NCBI RefSeq assembly: GCF_003012745.1
Contig: NZ_PXYK01000005.1
Coordinates: 218,434 to 282,433, forward strand
DNA length: 64,000 bases
Reading direction: 5' to 3'
Source of the DNA: Kumtagia ephedrae
Lineage (GTDB): Bacteria; Pseudomonadota; Alphaproteobacteria; Rhizobiales; Rhizobiaceae
Positions within the stretch are counted from its first letter, which is position 1. Each line of letters opens with the position of its first letter. The notes beneath the pieces are model-generated. The model saw only the letters and a program-made list of their open reading frames with translations, made no database searches and was not told where the DNA came from. This document shows positions 23,732 through 33,593 of this stretch, one piece after another. The translations under genes and the position numbers were made by a program.

Positions 23732-24724
23732 ATGGGCACCCGGGATAGCAGCAGGACCACGTCCGATCGCGGCAGCAGCCTGCTCAAGGCACTGTCGAAT
23801 ACCGGCATCTCGGTGATCTATTTCGACTTGGATCTGCGCGTCGTCTGGACGGAGAACCTTCCGCCCGCCTGGGCCGACAGACCCATCGAAGGCCTGCCCG
23901 TGGGCGAATTCCTTGCCGCCGATGCCGCCGCGGCCTTATCGCTCGCCAAACAGGAAGTGCTGTCCTCGGGGCTGTCGCAGACCCTCGAGATGAGCCTGCC
24001 GGACGACGACGGGGCGCGCTGGTTTTCGGTATGGATCGATTCCGACTGGTCGGCGAAGGACGAAGCGCTCGGCATCGTCACCACCGCCGTCGACATCACC
24101 GACCAGAAGCGCCGCGAGCAGACGCTCCGCACGCTGTTGCGCGAAGTCGCGCACCGTTCGAAGAACCTGCTCGCCATCATCCAGAGCATCGCCACACAGA
24201 CGGGCCGCCATTCGGAGACCGTGGACGGATTTCTGTCGCGCTTCCGCGGGCGCTTGCAATCGCTGGCGTCCACGCAGGATCTGGTGACGTCCTCGGACTG
24301 GCGTGGCGCCGCGCTGCAGGATCTGGTGGTGGAACAGGTCGCCAGATATACCGCCGATCCGGCGGTCAGCATCCGGCTGGGCGGCGACAAACCCTATCTC
24401 AACCCCAACGCCTCGCTGCATATCGGGCTCGCCTTGCACGAGCTTGCCGTCAATTCGGTGAGCTACGGTGCGTTGGCCCGGCCGGACGGCTACGTATCCA
24501 TCAACGCTACCCGGATGAACGGGGGCGCGGCCCCTGCTCTCTCCCTCGTCTGGACAGAGACGATCAGCCTCGCCGACCAGACGATCGGTCGCAAACGCTT
24601 CGGCAGCGTGGCGCTGGAACGCGTGGTGCCGGCTGCGCTGAACGGCTCGGCGACGCTGGAACTCACCAGCGACCGTCTCACCTATTCCCTGCTCGTGCCC
24701 CACGGCAGCTTCCAGGCCGACTGA
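23732..24724 (+). CDS. Cytosolic HWE/HisKA_2 sensor histidine kinase with PAS domain
   Basis: This protein has 330 aa with no membrane helix. A PAS-like domain (about 15-130; GISVIYFDLDLRVVWTENLPP...VDITDQKRREQ) precedes the phosphoacceptor helix LLREVAHRSKNLLAIIQSIA (His in the AHRSKN box) and an HWE-type ATPase domain (LALHELAVNSVSYGAL; FGSVALERVVPAAL). HWE/HisKA_2 kinases typically control PhyR in alphaproteobacteria. Its position beside phyR and a lone receiver suggests it feeds the general stress response; that link is inference. No exact EcfG promoter precedes it. Confidence 0.88.
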   Translation: MGTRDSSRTTSDRGSSLLKALSNTGISVIYFDLDLRVVWTENLPPAWADRPIEGLPVGEFLAADAAAALSLAKQEVLSSGLSQTLEMSLPDDDGARWFSVWIDSDWSAKDEALGIVTTAVDITDQKRREQTLRTLLREVAHRSKNLLAIIQSIATQTGRHSETVDGFLSRFRGRLQSLASTQDLVTSSDWRGAALQDLVVEQVARYTADPAVSIRLGGDKPYLNPNASLHIGLALHELAVNSVSYGALARPDGYVSINATRMNGGAAPALSLVWTETISLADQTIGRKRFGSVALERVVPAALNGSATLELTSDRLTYSLLVPHGSFQAD

Positions 24725-24838
24725 CGGCCCAGGTCTTTCAAGACCGCAGAGGCCGCTCTTCCACCGCAATCTTTGACGAAATCACCGCCCTTCAGTCGTC
24801 CGGCGATCGTCCCAAGACTCTCACGACTTCGTTATTCG

Positions 24839-24864
24839 GGAACTCGGCGAAGCCTTCCTACGTT
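24839..24864 (+). promoter_or_regulatory. EcfG-type promoter of the 24889 gene
   Basis: GGAAC (24839-24843), 17 nt, CGTT (24861-24864), 25 bp before the ATG. Confidence 0.7.
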
Positions 24865-24888
24865 AATGCATTGGAAAGGGAAATCGCC

Positions 24889-25215
24889 ATGGAACACATA
24901 GCGGCTCTTCTTCTGATCGTCGGATGCTCCGGAGACCTGAAGGTCTGCAACGAGATGCCTGTGGACGTCTCCATCTACGAAACCTACGAGGAATGCCAGG
25001 CTGATCTTCAGCCGACGCTCTCCCATTTTGCCGGACGCCGTGACAGGATCCTGGGGCAGTGCGTCTATGTCGACCCTGCCATGGAAGAGGCGGACGCCGA
25101 GCTCGTCTGGGACGTTACGCCCGATGGCAAGCTGACGGCGTCGGTCGAGTCCTATAACGCCGATGTCGCCTCGCGGGTCGACCGTAGCGCCAAGACCGCC
25201 AGCGTCCGCCATTGA
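24889..25215 (+). CDS. Conserved hypothetical stress-regulon protein
   Basis: This protein has 108 aa. The hydrophobic start MEHIAALLLIVGCSGDLKVCNEMP could be a short export or membrane segment. Four cysteines (C14, C20, and two in YEECQAD and GQCVYVD) suggest disulfides outside the cytoplasm. The acidic middle (VDPAMEEADAELVWDV) is followed by a polar tail. I do not recognise a family. ATG 24889 follows GGAAAGGGAAATCGCC, and an exact EcfG promoter is just upstream. Confidence 0.7.
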   Translation: MEHIAALLLIVGCSGDLKVCNEMPVDVSIYETYEECQADLQPTLSHFAGRRDRILGQCVYVDPAMEEADAELVWDVTPDGKLTASVESYNADVASRVDRSAKTASVRH

Positions 25216-25329
25216 CCGCCTTTGGATTTCCACACCTGAAAATAACCAGCAGAACAGCCGACGGATAGGCGAGATCGCCCTCTGCGTGTTATCCCTTGCA
25301 GTGAATGGGACTGGCACCAGGAGTGATCG

Positions 25330-25581
25330 ATGAGGAAAATGGTTCTCGCGCTAGCGGCGGTCGCTGCGCTTGCCGGATGCACGACGGCGGAAAAGGACGC
25401 CGCGCTCGGCGGCACCGCCGGCGCCGTCATCGGCGGATTGGCCACGGGTGATGCCGGCGGAGCGCTGGTCGGCGGCGCGATCGGCGCGGTCAGCGGCGTG
25501 CTGATAGGCAAGGCGACGCGCACCGGCTGGTGCGTCTATCGCGACCACCGTGGCCGGCTCTACGAGGCGCGCTGCCGCTAG
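25330..25581 (+). CDS. Glycine-zipper lipoprotein (OsmB-like)
   Basis: This protein has 83 aa. The lipobox LAALAGC puts the lipidated Cys at residue 17. Glycine-zipper repeats (GGTAGAVIGGLATGDAGGALVGGAIGAVSGVLIG) follow, then a short C-terminal YRDHRGRLYEARCR. The type is small outer-membrane lipoproteins such as OsmB, linked to osmotic stress. ATG 25330 follows AGGAGTGATCG. Its stop overlaps the stop of the convergent kinase gene by 3 bp. Confidence 0.85.
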   Translation: MRKMVLALAAVAALAGCTTAEKDAALGGTAGAVIGGLATGDAGGALVGGAIGAVSGVLIGKATRTGWCVYRDHRGRLYEARCR

Positions 25582-27227
25582 GCCTGCCCGTTGCGATTGA
25601 GTTCCCGGTCGAGCGGGATGTCGATTTCGATCGTCAGGCCGGCTTCGCCATACTCACGCGCGATCTTTCCCCGAAGCTCGCGCGTGATGTTCATGTCGAT
25701 CAGTTTGGTGCCGAAACCGGCCGGCTTCACCGGCTCCTGAGCCGATGGCCCGCGTTCTTCCCATCGCAGTTTCAGCCGCCTCTCGGAAGAGCCGCGTTCG
25801 ACCGTCCAGGTGACGGCAAGCGCCGCGGCCGAGGAGCCGATGGCTCCGTATTTCAGCGCGTTGGTCGCGAGTTCGTGGAATGTCAGTCCCAGTGCCTGAG
25901 TGCTGGTTTCGTTGAGCAGCACCTTCGGTCCTTTCAGGGCATCCTCCGGCAGTTCCTTGCCGAAGACCTGTTCCAGCTCGATCCGCAGCAGATCGCGCAG
26001 TTCCGCTTTCTGCCAGCGCGACCGCGTCAGCATGTCCTGCGATGCCGACATGGCCTGCAGCCGCGACGCGAAGGAATCCGAGAACTCCTTGATGTCGGCG
26101 GAATTCGCCGCGGTCTGCCTGGCTATCGCCAGCACCCGCGCGATCGAGTTCTTGATGCGATGCTTCATCTCCTGAAGCATCAGATCCTTTTCGGCAAGGC
26201 TCCGTTCCGTCGTCTCGTGCAGCCGCGATTTCGCCTCGTAGGCCCGCTGCTGGTAGCGCGCCACGGTGGCGATCGCACCGGCGAGCATGAGGCCGGCGAG
26301 CCCCAGCAGCACCGGAAGGGCGCGTGACGACGGGCGCTCGAAGGCGCTGGTCGGGCGGAACTGGAAGGTCCATTTGCGGCCGGCGACCGTTAGTTCGCGG
26401 GTGACCAGGAAATCGTCGGAAAACCGCTGGTCGGGCGGAACCTCCGAGCGGAACAGCAGTCTGTCGATGGACGGCTCGCCGTCGAAGACCTCGACACTGG
26501 CCGGCAGCAGCGGCGGCCTGGCCAGCGCTGCATAAAACAGCTCGGACGTTCTGAAGGAAGCGTAGACCAGACCGGCCGGCGGATCGTTCTTGTCCTCCCG
26601 CCCGGGCAGCTTGGACCTCAGCGCGGAGAACACCAGGATGCCGGGCGCCGGCTGCGCTCCACCCGTTGCCTGGCCGAGCACGACCAGTCCAGAGGACCGC
26701 GCCTGTCCGGTAGCAAGCGTCGCCTCGATCGCGGCCCGGCGCACCTGGTCCGAATACATGTCGTAGCCGATCGCCGTCCGCGTATCGTCGTCGAGCGGCT
26801 CGAACAGCGTGATCGGCGTGCGCCATTCCTGATCGGACGGCGGGTAGACCTTCAGGTCGGCGCCATGCTCGGTCGCCAGGCGCTGTTCCAGCAGGGGCTC
26901 GCCGCCCGGGGCGACCAGCGCGGCGAAGCCGAGGCCGCGCAGGCCGGGAAAGTTGTCCTTGACCTCGAGCGCGCGGTAGTAGTCGCGGAACTCGACCCGG
27001 GTGACATTGCCGAACCGCGCCTCGAAGAAGGCCTGCGTCGACACCAGCAGCGACAGATCGAGCTGCAGCCTGCTCTGCAGCCGGCTGAGCGCATCGTCGG
27101 CCGCCGCCTGGAACTTGTAGCGGGCGGCTTCCTCGCCAGTCCGGTAGGCGTAGCCGGCTGTCACGAGGCTCGCAATGGCCACCGCCGCGAACGCCAGATA
27201 GGGTAGCAGCTTCTTCAAGTACGACAT
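25578..27227 (-). CDS. Membrane HWE/HisKA_2 histidine kinase with CHASE sensor domain
   Basis: This protein has 549 aa. Helix 1 (about 8-27) and helix 2 (about 305-328) flank a periplasmic CHASE domain (FFEARFGNVTRVEFRDYYRALEVKDNFPGLRGLGFAALV...; TPITLFEPLDDDTRTAIGYDMY). The cytoplasmic part has the phosphoacceptor EMKHRIKNSIARVLAIARQTA and an HWE-type ATPase (LTFHELATNALKYGAIG; GFGTKLIDMNI). CHASE domains bind small extracellular ligands. Likely a second input to the PhyR module; no cognate receiver is adjacent, which is usual for these kinases. Confidence 0.9.
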   Translation of the reverse strand: MSYLKKLLPYLAFAAVAIASLVTAGYAYRTGEEAARYKFQAAADDALSRLQSRLQLDLSLLVSTQAFFEARFGNVTRVEFRDYYRALEVKDNFPGLRGLGFAALVAPGGEPLLEQRLATEHGADLKVYPPSDQEWRTPITLFEPLDDDTRTAIGYDMYSDQVRRAAIEATLATGQARSSGLVVLGQATGGAQPAPGILVFSALRSKLPGREDKNDPPAGLVYASFRTSELFYAALARPPLLPASVEVFDGEPSIDRLLFRSEVPPDQRFSDDFLVTRELTVAGRKWTFQFRPTSAFERPSSRALPVLLGLAGLMLAGAIATVARYQQRAYEAKSRLHETTERSLAEKDLMLQEMKHRIKNSIARVLAIARQTAANSADIKEFSDSFASRLQAMSASQDMLTRSRWQKAELRDLLRIELEQVFGKELPEDALKGPKVLLNETSTQALGLTFHELATNALKYGAIGSSAAALAVTWTVERGSSERRLKLRWEERGPSAQEPVKPAGFGTKLIDMNITRELRGKIAREYGEAGLTIEIDIPLDRELNRNGQA

Positions 27228-27342
27228 GCTCTCTCTGAGGTGCCGACTTTATGGAGGCTGGCCGCGGCGAAAGCAATGATGTCGCGTGGCCGGTCTGCAA
27301 CAGGGCCAAGATCATCGTGTCGGCGCAACGGCTTGGTGCCGT

Positions 27343-28134
27343 TCAGGCGGCGGCCATCCGCATTGCGCCGGGACCCGGCGTGGCGCCGGGCGGGCATTTG
27401 CCGAGGATGATCATGCCGAGCACCTCGTCCTTGGTGACGTCCTGCGTGCGCGCCGTCCCGACCACCTGGCCGTTCTTCATCACGCAGACACGGTCGGCGA
27501 GGTCGAACACGTCATGGATGTCGTGGCTGATCAGGAAGATGCCGATGCCGTCGGCCTTGAGCTGCTTTACCAGTTCGCCGACCTGCGCCGTCTCCTGCGG
27601 GCCGAGTGCGGCCGTCGGCTCGTCCATGATCAGGATGCGGGCGTTGAACAGAATGGCGCGGGCGATCGCCACGGACTGGCGCTGGCCGCCCGAAAGCTTG
27701 ATCACCGGTTCCTTGAAGCGCTGGAAGCGCGGATTGAGGCGGCCCATGACCTTGCGCGCCTCGGCCTCCATGGCGACGTCGTCCAGCGTGCCGTATGTCG
27801 TCATCAGCTCGCGGCCGAGGAAGAGGTTGGCGGCGGCGTCGACATTGTCCGCCAGGGCGAGCGTCTGGTAGATCGTCTCGATCCCGTATTTCTTCGCGTC
27901 GCGCGGATTGGAGATCGATGTCTCCTCGCCGTTCACGAAGATCTGGCCGGCATCGCGCTTGTAGGCCCCTGACAGGACCTTGATCAGCGTCGATTTTCCC
28001 GCGCCGTTGTGGCCGAGCAGGGCGACCACCTCGCCGGAATGGAGATCGACGGAAGCGTCGTCGACGGCGCGGATGCCGCCGAAGGCAATCGAGATGTTCT
28101 TCATCTCGATCAGAGGCGTGCGGCTGTCGGCCAT
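27343..28134 (-). CDS. xylG: Sugar ABC transporter ATPase (XylG-like, single NBD)
   Basis: This nucleotide-binding protein has 263 aa: Walker [10 protein letters not shown], signature [14 protein letters not shown], Walker [13 protein letters not shown] and the switch histidine in [10 protein letters not shown]. It carries one ATPase domain, as in rhizobial CUT2 importers; E. coli XylG is a two-domain protein. ATG 28134 follows GAAGGAGGACATC. Third gene of the xylF-xylH-xylG-like operon that imports a pentose, probably xylose, into the cytoplasm. Confidence 0.85.
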   Translation of the reverse strand: MADSRTPLIEMKNISIAFGGIRAVDDASVDLHSGEVVALLGHNGAGKSTLIKVLSGAYKRDAGQIFVNGEETSISNPRDAKKYGIETIYQTLALADNVDAAANLFLGRELMTTYGTLDDVAMEAEARKVMGRLNPRFQRFKEPVIKLSGGQRQSVAIARAILFNARILIMDEPTAALGPQETAQVGELVKQLKADGIGIFLISHDIHDVFDLADRVCVMKNGQVVGTARTQDVTKDEVLGMIILGKCPPGATPGPGAMRMAAA

Positions 28135-28145
28135 GATGTCCTCCT

Positions 28146-29498
28146 TCAGACGCGCTTGCGATAGACGGTGTCGAGCCACACGGCGATGACCAGCACCGCG
28201 CCGACGACGATGCTTTGCAGCGGCGAGTCGACGCCGAGCAGCACCATGCCGGACTGCAGCGACTGCATCAGCAGCGCGCCGAGCATGGCGCCGATGACCG
28301 TGCCCGAGCCGCCGGCGAGCGAGGTGCCGCCGATGACAGCGGCTGCGATGACCAGCAGTTCGTCGAGCGTGCCCAGCGAATTCGTGGCCGAGTTGAGACG
28401 CGCCGACGACACCGCCGCGCTGATCGCCGCCAGCACGCCCATGATCATGAACACCTTCATGGTCACCCAGCGCGTCTTGATGCCGGCGAGGTTCGCCGCC
28501 TCCGGATTGCCGCCGATGGCGAAGACGTAGCGGCCGAAGCGGGTGCGGTTGGTCACGAAGGTCATGACGATGCCGACGGCGATCGCGATCAGCACCGGAA
28601 TGGCGATGCCATGGGCGATGAACAGGCCGCCTTCCGGCACGGCGATGCCGTTCTGCTCGGCATAGCGCCGCACGATGCCCGTCGGCCATGGATAGGAATT
28701 GGCTATTCCTACAGCGCCGAGGATGATGCCACAGGTGACGGCGCCGCGCAGCACCTCGGCCCACACCGGCCGCAGCGGAAAGCGGAAGCGCTTGCGCTGC
28801 CGGCGCGCCTGCAGGAGCATCAGCACGACGGCACCGCAGGCGACGATCGCGGCGATCCAGCTCCAGCGCGCGCCGATCGAGCCCTGCGGGCCGCCGCCCA
28901 TCAGCTGGAAGGTGGCATCGAGCGGCGCGATCGTCTGGCCGCTGGTGATCCACCAGGCGGCGCCGCGCCACACCAGCAGGCCGCCCAGCGTCACGATGAA
29001 GGCAGGAACGTCCATATAGGCGATGATGAAGCCCTGGAACCCGCCGATCAAAAGGCCGATGGCCAAGCCTATGGCCAGGGCCAGCACCCATATCCAGGGA
29101 TTGCCGAGCTCCAGCCCGACGACGCGGACGAGGAAATGAACCTGGGCGAAACCCATGATCATGCCGACCACGCCTTCCACCGATCCCACCGACAGGTCGA
29201 TGTTGCGCATGACGATCACCAGCACCATGCCGGTCGCCATGATGGCGACCGAGGAGGTCTGGACGGAAAGATTCCAGAGGTTGCGGGCCGACAGGAAGGT
29301 GCGGCTGTCGAAGTCGAACGGATTGACGCCGATCCGCGCGCTCGAGATGACCTGCAACCCGATCCAGATGATCAGCAGCGCCCCGATCATGCCGAGCATG
29401 CGGGTATCGATCTCGGTGGCCTTCAGGAAGCGGGCGACGCCGCCGAGCTCGGATGCCCGCGCGAGGTCGGCCGACGATTTGGTGGCCGTATCGGTCAT
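28146..29498 (-). CDS. xylH: Sugar ABC transporter permease (XylH-like)
   Basis: This CUT2-family permease has 450 aa and about ten or more membrane helices. Signature stretches: [93 protein letters not shown]. These match XylH of rhizobia. The start follows GGGAGGAAGCG. It lies between the binding protein and the ATPase gene, 11 bp from the latter. Confidence 0.88.
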   Translation of the reverse strand: MTDTATKSSADLARASELGGVARFLKATEIDTRMLGMIGALLIIWIGLQVISSARIGVNPFDFDSRTFLSARNLWNLSVQTSSVAIMATGMVLVIVMRNIDLSVGSVEGVVGMIMGFAQVHFLVRVVGLELGNPWIWVLALAIGLAIGLLIGGFQGFIIAYMDVPAFIVTLGGLLVWRGAAWWITSGQTIAPLDATFQLMGGGPQGSIGARWSWIAAIVACGAVVLMLLQARRQRKRFRFPLRPVWAEVLRGAVTCGIILGAVGIANSYPWPTGIVRRYAEQNGIAVPEGGLFIAHGIAIPVLIAIAVGIVMTFVTNRTRFGRYVFAIGGNPEAANLAGIKTRWVTMKVFMIMGVLAAISAAVSSARLNSATNSLGTLDELLVIAAAVIGGTSLAGGSGTVIGAMLGALLMQSLQSGMVLLGVDSPLQSIVVGAVLVIAVWLDTVYRKRV

Positions 29499-29552
29499 CG
29501 CTTCCTCCCTGCCGGTCGGCCGTCTGTCGCGGTTTGCCGGCTGTTGACGAGC

Positions 29553-29586
29553 TTAAGAAAACGCCGCGGCTTTCGCAAACCGCGGC
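29553..29586 (-). terminator. Hairpin between xylF and xylH, possible attenuator
   Basis: GCCGCGG (29563-29569) pairs with CCGCGGC (29580-29586). On the minus strand GTTTTC follows. It would reduce read-through from the highly expressed binding-protein gene into the permease. Confidence 0.5.
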
Positions 29587-29613
29587 GCCCGTTTTCATCG
29601 GCGGTTGAGCCGA

Positions 29614-30654
29614 TCAGTTGCAGGCGGCGACGCTGCCTGCGGCGACGCCGGCACAGGCCACGTCCTTCGAGATCCAGCCGGCGTCGATGACGACGTTGAG
29701 GTTGTCCTTGGTGATCGCCACCGGGGTCAGGAACACCGACTTCACCGTGTTGCCGCCGGGCGTGGTGAAGTCGACGGCGTTCGGGATGTCGGCCATCGTC
29801 TTGCCGTCGGCAAGCTGCGCGGCGATCTCGGCGGCGTTCTTGCCGAGCTCGCGCGCGTCCTTCCATACCGACACGGTCTGCGTGCCGAGCGCGATGCGGT
29901 TGAGCGCCGCGTGGTCGCCGTCCTGGCCCGAGACCGGCACCGAGCCGGCAAGGCCCTGCGCGGCGAGCGCGGCGATCGCGCCGCCGGCGGTGCCGTCATT
30001 CGAAGCCACGACCGCGTCGACCTTGTTGTCGTTGGCGGTCAGAAACTGCTCCATGTTCTTCTGCGCATTGGCGGGCAGCCAGCCGTCCGTGTAGGCCTCG
30101 CCGACATTCTTGATCTTGCCGGCGTCGACCGCTTCCTTCAGCACTTCCATCTGGCCGGAGAACAGGAAGTCGGCGTTCGGGTCGGCGCCCGAGCCCTTGA
30201 TGAAGACGTAATTGCCTTCCGGCTTGACGGCGAACACGCCCTTGGCCTGCAGGCGGCCGACTTCCTTGTTGTCGAAGGTCAGGTAGAAGACGTCCTTGTT
30301 CTCGATCAGGCGGTCGTAGCCGACCACCGGGATGCCCTCGTCGACCGCCTTCTGCACGGCCGGGCCGATGGCCGAGGCGTCCTGCGCCAGGATGATCAGC
30401 GCGTTGGCGCCCTGCGCGATCAGGCTCTCGACGTCGGTGAGCTGCTTGCCGGGGTTCGACTGCGCGTCGGCGGAGATGTACTTGTCGCCGGCTGCCTCGA
30501 TCGCCGCCTTCATGGCCGCCTCGTCGGTCTTCCAACGTTCCTCCTGGAAGTTCGACCACGAGACGCCGATGACCTTGTCCTTGGCGCTCGCGACGGTGGC
30601 GAGCGACATCGACAGCGCGACACCCGCCAGCATGGCGGCTGCAAACTTGTTCAT
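29614..30654 (-). CDS. xylF: Periplasmic sugar-binding protein (XylF-like)
   Basis: This protein has 346 aa with a signal peptide (about 1-24, VASA cleavage). The fold is periplasmic-binding type I; residues such as [95 protein letters not shown] and SGQDGD match the D-xylose-binding protein XylF almost motif by motif. ATG 30654 follows CAGGGAGGAAATC. First gene of the operon, with a good promoter and an overlapping operator. Confidence 0.88.
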   Translation of the reverse strand: MNKFAAAMLAGVALSMSLATVASAKDKVIGVSWSNFQEERWKTDEAAMKAAIEAAGDKYISADAQSNPGKQLTDVESLIAQGANALIILAQDASAIGPAVQKAVDEGIPVVGYDRLIENKDVFYLTFDNKEVGRLQAKGVFAVKPEGNYVFIKGSGADPNADFLFSGQMEVLKEAVDAGKIKNVGEAYTDGWLPANAQKNMEQFLTANDNKVDAVVASNDGTAGGAIAALAAQGLAGSVPVSGQDGDHAALNRIALGTQTVSVWKDARELGKNAAEIAAQLADGKTMADIPNAVDFTTPGGNTVKSVFLTPVAITKDNLNVVIDAGWISKDVACAGVAAGSVAACN

Positions 30655-30698
30655 GATTTCCTCCCTGCGCCTTTGCGGCGCTCCTACAGCTCCGAAGC

Positions 30699-30721
30699 TT
30701 TTTTTCGAGCTTCGAAAAAAA
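30699..30721. promoter_or_regulatory. ROK-regulator operator, proximal copy
   Basis: Inverted repeat TTTTTTCGA-GCT-TCGAAAAAA, extended by one more pair (10-bp arms). It lies immediately downstream of and touching the xylF -10 box, a repressing position. Confidence 0.65.
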
Positions 30722-30748
30722 TATGCCTCGGCCCGAGGCTGCTGTCAA
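30720..30748 (-). promoter_or_regulatory. xylF promoter
   Basis: Minus strand: TTGACA (30743-30748), 17-nt spacer, CATATT (30720-30725). The spacer contains a second perfect palindrome GCCTCGG-C-CCGAGGC (30725-30739). Confidence 0.65.
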
Positions 30749-30775
30749 CTGGGGATTTGCGACGCCGACAGGTAC

Positions 30776-30796
30776 TTTTTTCGGAACCCGAAGTAA
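30776..30796. promoter_or_regulatory. ROK-regulator operator, distal copy
   Basis: TTTTTTCGG-AAC-CCGAAGTAA has the same 9-3-9 architecture and half-site TTTTTTCGR as the copy at 30699. It lies upstream of the ROK gene, suggesting autoregulation. Confidence 0.55.
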
Positions 30797-30893
30797 ATGG
30801 TGACAGCCCTTTTGCTTTCTGCCACACTCTCGCCCGAGTCGACGATCGGTCGCGATAGGATCGCAATCGTTGGCCGGGGAGGAAACTTACGCC

Positions 30894-32129
30894 ATGTCGG
30901 TCGGAATCCGTCACGACGACTTGCGGCGGCGCAATCGCGCGATGGTCATCTCCGCCGTCCGGCGTGCCGGCCAGGCGTCGCGCACCGAAATCGCCGCCAC
31001 CACCAGCCTGAGCCACTCGACGATCTCCGCCATCTCGTCCGATCTGATCGCCGAAGGCATCCTGGCCGAGGCCAGGAATGCCGAGGTGGGCACGCTCAAG
31101 CGCGGCCGCCCGCAGGTGGCGATCGGCCTCGATCCGGACGCCGCCACGGTGGTGACCATCGTGCTGCTCTTCAACTTCCTCGCGGTCTCGGTCGTCGACT
31201 ATGCCGGCCGCACCATCGTGGAGGAACGCAGGAAGCTCAAAACCTTCGACCTCGGCGAGGACGAACTCGTCGGCGAATGCATCGCCCTGGTGCGACGACA
31301 GCTCGCCAAGCGCGACGCCGCCGGCCGGCGCATCCTGAGGATCGTGCTTGCCATCCAGGGCACCACCGATGCCGCCGGCCACACCATGCTGTGGTCTCCC
31401 ATCACCGAGCACGAGGGCATCCCCTTCGGCGAACGTCTGGCGCAGGCCTTCGGCGTGCCGGTGACGGTCGAGAACGACTGCAACATGATCGCCGTCGCGC
31501 TGCGGTGGCGCGATCCCGAGCGCTACCGCGACGACTTCATCGCCATCCTGCTGTCGCACGGCATCGGCATGGGCCTCGTGCTGAAGGGCGAGCTGTTCAC
31601 CGGCACCCACTCCTCGGGCGGCGAGTTCGGCCACATGGTGCACCGGCCGGACGGGGCGCTCTGCCGCTGCGGCCGCCGCGGCTGCGTGGAAGCCTATGCC
31701 GGAAATTATGCGATCTGGCGCAGTGCCAGCGGCGCCAGCGAGGACGAGGCGCCGATCTCCGACATCGACGCCGCCGACATGGCGCGGCTCGCTGCTGCGG
31801 CGCGCGACCACGACGGTCCGGAGCGCGAGGCCTACCGCAAGGCGGGCGAGGCGCTGGGCTACGGTTTCGGCAGCCTGTTCGCGCTGATCGATCCCGCGCC
31901 GGTGGCGCTGGTCGGCATCGGTGCCGCCGCCTTCGACCTGATCGAGCCGTCGCTGCGCGCCGCGATCGCCATGACCGCCGGCGGCCAGCACTCCAAGGCG
32001 ATCTCCTTCGCCACCGAGACCGACGAGGTCCCGCTGATCGCGCTCGGCTGCGCCATGCGGGCGCTGACCTTCATCGATCAGGAAGTGCTCGCCGGCGCCG
32101 CGCCTGTGCGCGGCAGGGATGTGGCGTGA
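30894..32129 (+). CDS. ROK-family transcription regulator of the xylose-type operon
   Basis: This protein has 411 aa. The N-terminal winged HTH (SRTEIAATTSLSHSTISAISSDLIAEGIL) is followed by an actin-like sugar-kinase fold with the zinc motif CRCGRRGCVEAY and HSSGGEFGHM. It resembles XylR/NagC-type repressors that release DNA on binding a sugar. ATG 30894 lies 11 bp after GGGGAGGAA. Divergent from xylF with two matched operators between. Confidence 0.88.
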   Translation: MSVGIRHDDLRRRNRAMVISAVRRAGQASRTEIAATTSLSHSTISAISSDLIAEGILAEARNAEVGTLKRGRPQVAIGLDPDAATVVTIVLLFNFLAVSVVDYAGRTIVEERRKLKTFDLGEDELVGECIALVRRQLAKRDAAGRRILRIVLAIQGTTDAAGHTMLWSPITEHEGIPFGERLAQAFGVPVTVENDCNMIAVALRWRDPERYRDDFIAILLSHGIGMGLVLKGELFTGTHSSGGEFGHMVHRPDGALCRCGRRGCVEAYAGNYAIWRSASGASEDEAPISDIDAADMARLAAAARDHDGPEREAYRKAGEALGYGFGSLFALIDPAPVALVGIGAAAFDLIEPSLRAAIAMTAGGQHSKAISFATETDEVPLIALGCAMRALTFIDQEVLAGAAPVRGRDVA

Positions 32130-32138
32130 GCGGGGCCA

Positions 32139-33103
32139 TCAGTCGAAGTTGATCGGTATGGTGAGATGCAGCTTCGCCCCGGGCGGCGGCGCGGGCACCG
32201 GCGATGCGCGACGCACCATGGACAGGGCTTCCCTGTCGAGCCTCGCATCCCCGGATGAACGCGAGACTGAAGAAGACTGGAGCCGGCCGCCGGCATTGAT
32301 CGTGAACGTCACGTGTACGTCGCCCTTGCGGTTCATCGAACGCAGTGTTCGCTGTATCTTCCTGCGGACCAGCGACTGCCAGCGCGCGATTTCAGATGCG
32401 GTTGCTCCGGCACCGGCGGTAGCGCTCCGCGCCGACGCCGCCCGCGGCGCATTCTGTGCGGATTTTTGAGCGGATACACTCGGCTTCGGCGGAGTCTTCT
32501 TCTTCGTGGTCTTCTCGGCCGGCTTGTTTTCGGCAGGCTTTTCCCTGGCCGGTTTCTGGTCGGCCTTCTTCCTCACAACCGGCTTTGGCTCTTCGATCTC
32601 CGGACGCGGCTCGGGGATCGCCATCGCGACCTCCGGCAGCGGTACCTCGACCAGGTCCGGGACCACCTCCTCGGCTTCGGTGATCGTTTCTTCGGGGACC
32701 ACTTCGGGAGCCTGCTCGGTTTCCACCGTATCCGGCGCGACCTCCTGCACCTCCTCCGGCACGGCCTCGGCCACCTCGGTTTCCTCGACCGGGTCCATCT
32801 CCTCCGTAACCGGCTCGGCGGTTTCGACCGGCTCCTCGACCGATTCGGTCGCCTGACTCTCCGCTATCTCGGCCATGTCCAGCGGCACGGCATTCGGCAT
32901 CACGACCGTGGGGGCGATCATCTCCAGCATGATCGCCGGGGGTGCCTCATCGGGAGGAGGCGGCAACGGACTTGACTGATGGATCAGCCAGGCCGACCCG
33001 ACATGCGCTGCCACGACGAGCACCGCCGCCCCGGACCACAGGGCCACTTCGCGCTTGTGGAAACGCGGCCCGACGAGGTCGGAGATCAGGCCAGCATGCA
33101 CGC

Positions 33104-33107
<4 letters not shown>
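32139..33107 (-). CDS. tonB: TonB energy transducer
   Basis: This protein has 322 aa with one N-terminal membrane helix (about 22-42, ALWSGAAVLVVAAHVGSAWLI including the key His). A long Pro/Glu-rich periplasmic spacer (about 50-215) has Lys-rich stretches, and the C-terminal TonB domain (about 240-322) has WQSLVRRKIQRTLR and GDVHVTFTINAGGRLQSSSVSRSSGDARLDREAL. It carries proton-motive energy to outer-membrane receptors for iron chelates or other large ligands. The start overlaps the exbD stop (ATGA). Confidence 0.92.
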
Positions 33108-33580
<473 letters not shown>

Positions 33581-33593
33581 GACGGAACGTCCC

